DNA of 64,000 nucleotides, from NCBI RefSeq assembly GCF_040676675.1, contig NZ_JBFAPK010000003.1:62001-126000 (forward strand), read 5' to 3'. Below the pieces are notes generated by a model that was given only the letters and a program-made list of their open reading frames with translations, was not told where the DNA came from and searched no databases. Source of the stretch: JBFAPK01 sp040676675. GTDB taxonomy: Bacteria; Actinomycetota; Actinomycetes; Mycobacteriales; Micromonosporaceae. The first letter of the stretch is position 1. Each line of letters begins with the position of its first letter. The position numbers were made by a program, and so were the translations under genes. Below, in pieces: positions 61,125 to 64,000 of this stretch.

Positions 61125-61781
61125 TCACCTGGGTGTGGCGAGCCGCCGCTGGAACTCGGCCGTGGTGTTCAACAGCGGGAACGGCGCGTCCGGCGCGGGC
61201 ACCCCCAGGAAGGCACAGAGCGGTTCCCAGCCCTGGGCCACGTCGAACTCCAGCAGCCGCTCCGCCGGCACCGTCGCGCGTACCGCCGCCCGGTGCGCCT
61301 CGTACACGGCGAGCGCGTGGTCGCGGTCGGTGAACCGCCCGCCGAACGTGCCCTGCCACACGAGCGTCTCCACGACCTTGGGCTGGTCCCACAACTCCGG
61401 ATGCGCGTCGAAGCGTTCCCGCACCGCCGGTGGCATCGTGTCGGGATCGGCGAACCGGGTCGCGTGGATGGTCTGGGCGACGCTGTCGTACCAACGCCCC
61501 GGATCGCGTACGGTCAACAGCACCTTCGCCTCGGGATAGGCCGCGACGAGGTCCCGCCAGAACGCCGCGCCCGGCCAGTCGACGGTGGAGCGGTAGCCGG
61601 CGTAGAGCCGCTCCCAGTCGACCGGCTCCCCCTCGGCGGCGCGCAGCCACTCCGCGATGCTGCTCGGGTTGGTGAACAGCTCGGACATGTGATGGCACGG
61701 TCCGAGACCGAGCAGTTCCAGGGCCTCCTTCAGCGATCTGGTGCCCGTCCGCCCGAGGCCCACACCGATCACGTCCAGCAT
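61125..61781 (-). CDS. Sulfotransferase-family protein
   Basis: The 218-residue protein has the PAPS-binding start 'DVIGVGLGRTGTRSLKEALELLG' (5'-PSB loop), 'CHHMSELF', 'FWRDLVAAYPEAKVLLTVRDPGRWYDS' (3'-phosphate-binding R-D-P) and 'LLEFDVAQGWEPLCAFLGVP'. This matches the actinobacterial/animal-like small sulfotransferase group. It would transfer sulfate from PAPS to an unknown hydroxyl or amine. The ATG at 61781 has GGGGGAGAG upstream. It is divergent from the ATP-grasp-like gene across 179 bases. Confidence 0.87.
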   Translation of the reverse strand: MLDVIGVGLGRTGTRSLKEALELLGLGPCHHMSELFTNPSSIAEWLRAAEGEPVDWERLYAGYRSTVDWPGAAFWRDLVAAYPEAKVLLTVRDPGRWYDSVAQTIHATRFADPDTMPPAVRERFDAHPELWDQPKVVETLVWQGTFGGRFTDRDHALAVYEAHRAAVRATVPAERLLEFDVAQGWEPLCAFLGVPAPDAPFPLLNTTAEFQRRLATPR

Positions 61782-61960
61782 CTCTCCCCCTCGCCGCGAA
61801 ACCGCCTCACCCGCAACCGCCCTACCCGGAACCGCCGGTCGGACCGTTGCCCCGGGCCCACCCGTACCGGCGTCCAGATTGCCCGATCGCCGCATAGCGC
61901 GGCGCATCCGAATGCCGCACGACGCTTCCCGCCCCGCCCGCCACGATCAAATCTTGGACG

Positions 61961-63385
61961 GTGTCACGACGAGCCGACGCAACGCCGACGTCGCGCGCCG
62001 AGCGCGGCCGGTCCGCGCCACCCGCCCCGGTCGAACGCTATGTCAGCGCGTGTCTCGCGACGGGCAGCGACCTACGGAACGCCGTCCGCGCCGCGCGGCT
62101 GCCGGGCACGTCCCTGCCGGAAGCCGGCCGGAGGCCGCTGGACCGGCCGTGGTTCGTCTGCCGGACGGAGATCGAGGAGTTCGCCGCGGATGCCACCGCG
62201 CTACTCGAACTCGTGATCTCCCTGCCGGACCGGCTCTTCGACGGCGACCTCGATCGGTACTGCGGCGCGCTGGGTATCCCCGAGCGGCGGGCGGCGCTGC
62301 TGCGCCGGGGCGCCCGCGGCCGTCCGACCCTGCTCGGTCGCGCCGACGCCTACCACGACGGCGACGCGTACCGCCTGCTGGAGTTCAACCTCGGCAGCGA
62401 GTTGGGCGGGATGGACCTGGGGGCGGCGAACCGGGCGCTGCTGGAACTGCCCGAATTCCGCGCCTTCGCCGAGGAGAACCAGCTCGACTACGTCGACACC
62501 GCGTCGCGACTCGCCGCGATGCTCCGCGACGCCGGTCGACCCGTGACCTCGGGAGCCGATCCGACCGTCGCGCTGATCGAGGACCGCGGCGACCTGGCCA
62601 GGTACGCCAACTGGCACGTCCCGCTCCAGCGGTCCCTGCGCCGGTACGGGCTGGATCTCCTGCTCGGCGAGATCGGCGAGATCCGGGTCCGCGCCGGAAA
62701 GGTGACCCTGCACGGCAAGCCGATCGACGTGATCCTCCGCAACTTCTCGGTGAACGCGATCCTGGCCGACCCGCAGGGTCCGGAGCTGGCCGAACCCGTC
62801 CTGCGGGCCCACGAGGACGGGAAGACCGTACTGTTCACGACGTTCGAGAGCGGGCTGTACTCGAACAAGGGAGCGCTGGCGCTGCTGTCCGAGAGCCGGG
62901 CGCGCGGTCTCCTCTCCACCTCGGAGGAGACCCTGGCGGACCGGCTGCTGCCCTGGACCCGGTCGCTGGCCGGCGGCGCGGACGCGGACCTGCTCGACCA
63001 TTGTCGGCGGCACCGCACGGAGCTGGTCCTCAAGCCCCGGGTGGGCTACGGCGGCAGGAACGTCGTGGCCGGCTGGGAGACCCCCGAGGCCGCGTGGGCG
63101 GAGGCGCTGCGTACCGCCACGGAGCAGGGGCACGTGGTGCAGCGCCGGGTGCGTCCCCGCCCGGAACCGGTGGTCGACGCGGACACGGGCGCCGTCGAGA
63201 GGTGGGCCGCCGTGCTGGGCGTCTTCGTCACGGAGTACGGCTACGGCGGGGCCTTCGGGCGGGCGCTGCCCGTCGCCGAGAGCGCGGTGATCGCGTGGTC
63301 GGCGAACCACCGTACCCGGGTGACCGGGGTCTTCTCCCATCCGTCGGAGCCGGCCGGCGGCCCGGCGTCGACGCGGGTGGGGTGA
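61961..63385 (+). CDS. ATP-grasp-like ligase
   Basis: The 474-residue protein has a layout like circularly permuted ATP-grasp/glutathionylspermidine-synthase-type enzymes. The metal/ATP region 'YRLLEFNLGSELGGMDLG' lies at ~residues 136-153, and 'VILRNFSVNAIL' and 'LYSNKGALALLSES' follow. Lysine- and glycine-rich 'LVLKPRVGYGGRNVVAGWE' (~347-365) resembles the ATP-binding loop. Such ligases couple ATP hydrolysis to amide bond formation, often in peptide natural-product pathways. I am unsure of the subfamily. The GTG at 61961 is the start. The stop overlaps the next P450 start by GTGA, so the pair is co-translated. Confidence 0.65.
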   Translation: MSRRADATPTSRAERGRSAPPAPVERYVSACLATGSDLRNAVRAARLPGTSLPEAGRRPLDRPWFVCRTEIEEFAADATALLELVISLPDRLFDGDLDRYCGALGIPERRAALLRRGARGRPTLLGRADAYHDGDAYRLLEFNLGSELGGMDLGAANRALLELPEFRAFAEENQLDYVDTASRLAAMLRDAGRPVTSGADPTVALIEDRGDLARYANWHVPLQRSLRRYGLDLLLGEIGEIRVRAGKVTLHGKPIDVILRNFSVNAILADPQGPELAEPVLRAHEDGKTVLFTTFESGLYSNKGALALLSESRARGLLSTSEETLADRLLPWTRSLAGGADADLLDHCRRHRTELVLKPRVGYGGRNVVAGWETPEAAWAEALRTATEQGHVVQRRVRPRPEPVVDADTGAVERWAAVLGVFVTEYGYGGAFGRALPVAESAVIAWSANHRTRVTGVFSHPSEPAGGPASTRVG

Positions 63386-64000
63386 GCGGCTCCGTGGAAC
63401 GAGACGAGAACGAGATGCGTGATCTCCTCCGGCCGGATCCGATCCGGGCGCTGGCCCGGCCCGACGTGCTGCCCGACCCGTACCCGGCGTACGCCTGGCT
63501 CCGCCGGCACCAGCCGGTCTTCTGGTACGCGCCGCTCGACTCCTGGGTGCTCACCCGGCACGAGGACTGCGTGACGGTGTTCCGCGACGGCGAGCGGTTC
63601 GGTGCCGACTGGCGGCGGATCGGCGAGGAGTTGCCGCCGCACGCGGTCAGCATCCAGACCGTGGACCCGCCGGAGCACACCTCGGTACGCCGTCTGGTGA
63701 TGTCGGCGTTGCGGGAGCAGGACGCCGAGGCCACGGCCAAGCTGGTCCGGGACCGGACGGAGGAGTTGCTGGGCCGGCTCGCGGCCCGCCCGTCCTTCGA
63801 CTTCGTGACCGAGTTCGCCGAACCGCTCGCGCTGGCCACGATCGCGGCGTTCCTCGGCGTGCCGGAGCCGGAGGGCGAGTTCTTCGTCCCGGCTGCGAAC
63901 GCGATCACCGACGGCATGGACGCGGGGCTCTGGCCCGAGCGCGGCGCGGCGGCGGCCCGGGCCCGGATCGCGCTCGGCGAGATGATCGACGGCTGGTTCA
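63382..64000 (+). CDS. Cytochrome P450, N-terminal part (runs off window)
   Basis: The ~206 residues present read as a P450 N-terminus: 'DPYPAYAWLRRHQPVFWYAPLDSWVLTRHEDCVTVFRDGERFGADW', 'TVDPPEHTSVRRLVMSALRE' (C-helix) and 'FVTEFAEPLALATIAAFLGVPEPEG'. The heme loop lies beyond base 64000. The GTG at 63382 overlaps the previous stop; GTG 63394 and ATG 63415 are alternatives. Coupling to an ATP-grasp-like ligase suggests tailoring of a ligase product. The substrate is unknown. Confidence 0.85.
   Translation, partial: MSGSVERDENEMRDLLRPDPIRALARPDVLPDPYPAYAWLRRHQPVFWYAPLDSWVLTRHEDCVTVFRDGERFGADWRRIGEELPPHAVSIQTVDPPEHTSVRRLVMSALREQDAEATAKLVRDRTEELLGRLAARPSFDFVTEFAEPLALATIAAFLGVPEPEGEFFVPAANAITDGMDAGLWPERGAAAARARIALGEMIDGWF

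Overview
The window is very GC-rich, with third positions almost always G or C, frequent GTG starts and GGAGG-type ribosome binding sites. It also carries mycothiol- and F420-type enzymes, a DivIVA-like small protein and type VII-secretion-type proteins. Together these point to a filamentous actinomycete, most likely Micromonosporaceae (Micromonospora or a relative). I cannot name the species. No rRNA, tRNA, CRISPR array or complete insertion sequence was recognised.

Layout. 1-1742 (minus strand): a YbaB-like protein, an EspC-like secretion target and a large secretion-type protein that runs off the window. 1843-4342: cupin, membrane protein and small conserved proteins. 4343-8736: membrane protein, then an ABCG-type half transporter overlapping a class V aminotransferase of Moco-sulfurase type. 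8885-12376: cysteine-free HesB-like protein, flavin monooxygenase, M15 peptidase and aquaporin. 12670-20396: a glycolate utilisation block (malate synthase, GlcD, GlcE, GlcF and a lactate/glycolate permease) closed by a strong terminator. 20703-30096: hydrolase-like membrane protein, two-component system divergent from an ABC exporter, and a TPR membrane protein. 30201-36616: Uma2 nuclease, tandem GNAT, serine hydrolase, F420-type oxidoreductase, secreted PLD-like protein and mycothiol-dependent enzyme. 36782-41103: two paralogous PH-like/transmembrane/Cys-rich proteins flanking a secreted glycerophosphodiesterase. 41466-47474: membrane protein, divergent MetRS, GNAT with an in-frame tandem repeat, sialidase-like protein, LacI regulator and NTF2-like protein.

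The accessory-looking part is 47518-55742. It holds a zinc-motif/DivIVA-like pair, a short GntR regulator with a candidate operator and an AT-richer island carrying a decayed restriction-nuclease tail. An SF1 helicase follows, then a second type VII toxin-like cassette with a small downstream partner gene. A second PLD-like protein, a truncated peptidase E and a Suppressor-of-fused protein complete it. SUFU proteins are known immunity families, so this looks like an inter-bacterial conflict locus paralogous to the one at the left edge.

The right part has a P450, a DUF4097/ribbon-helix-helix operon with a conspicuous operator-like repeat array, a Tat-exported PHP hydrolase, a sulfotransferase, an ATP-grasp-like ligase and the start of a second P450. 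The last three could be the edge of a specialised-metabolism cluster continuing past 64000.
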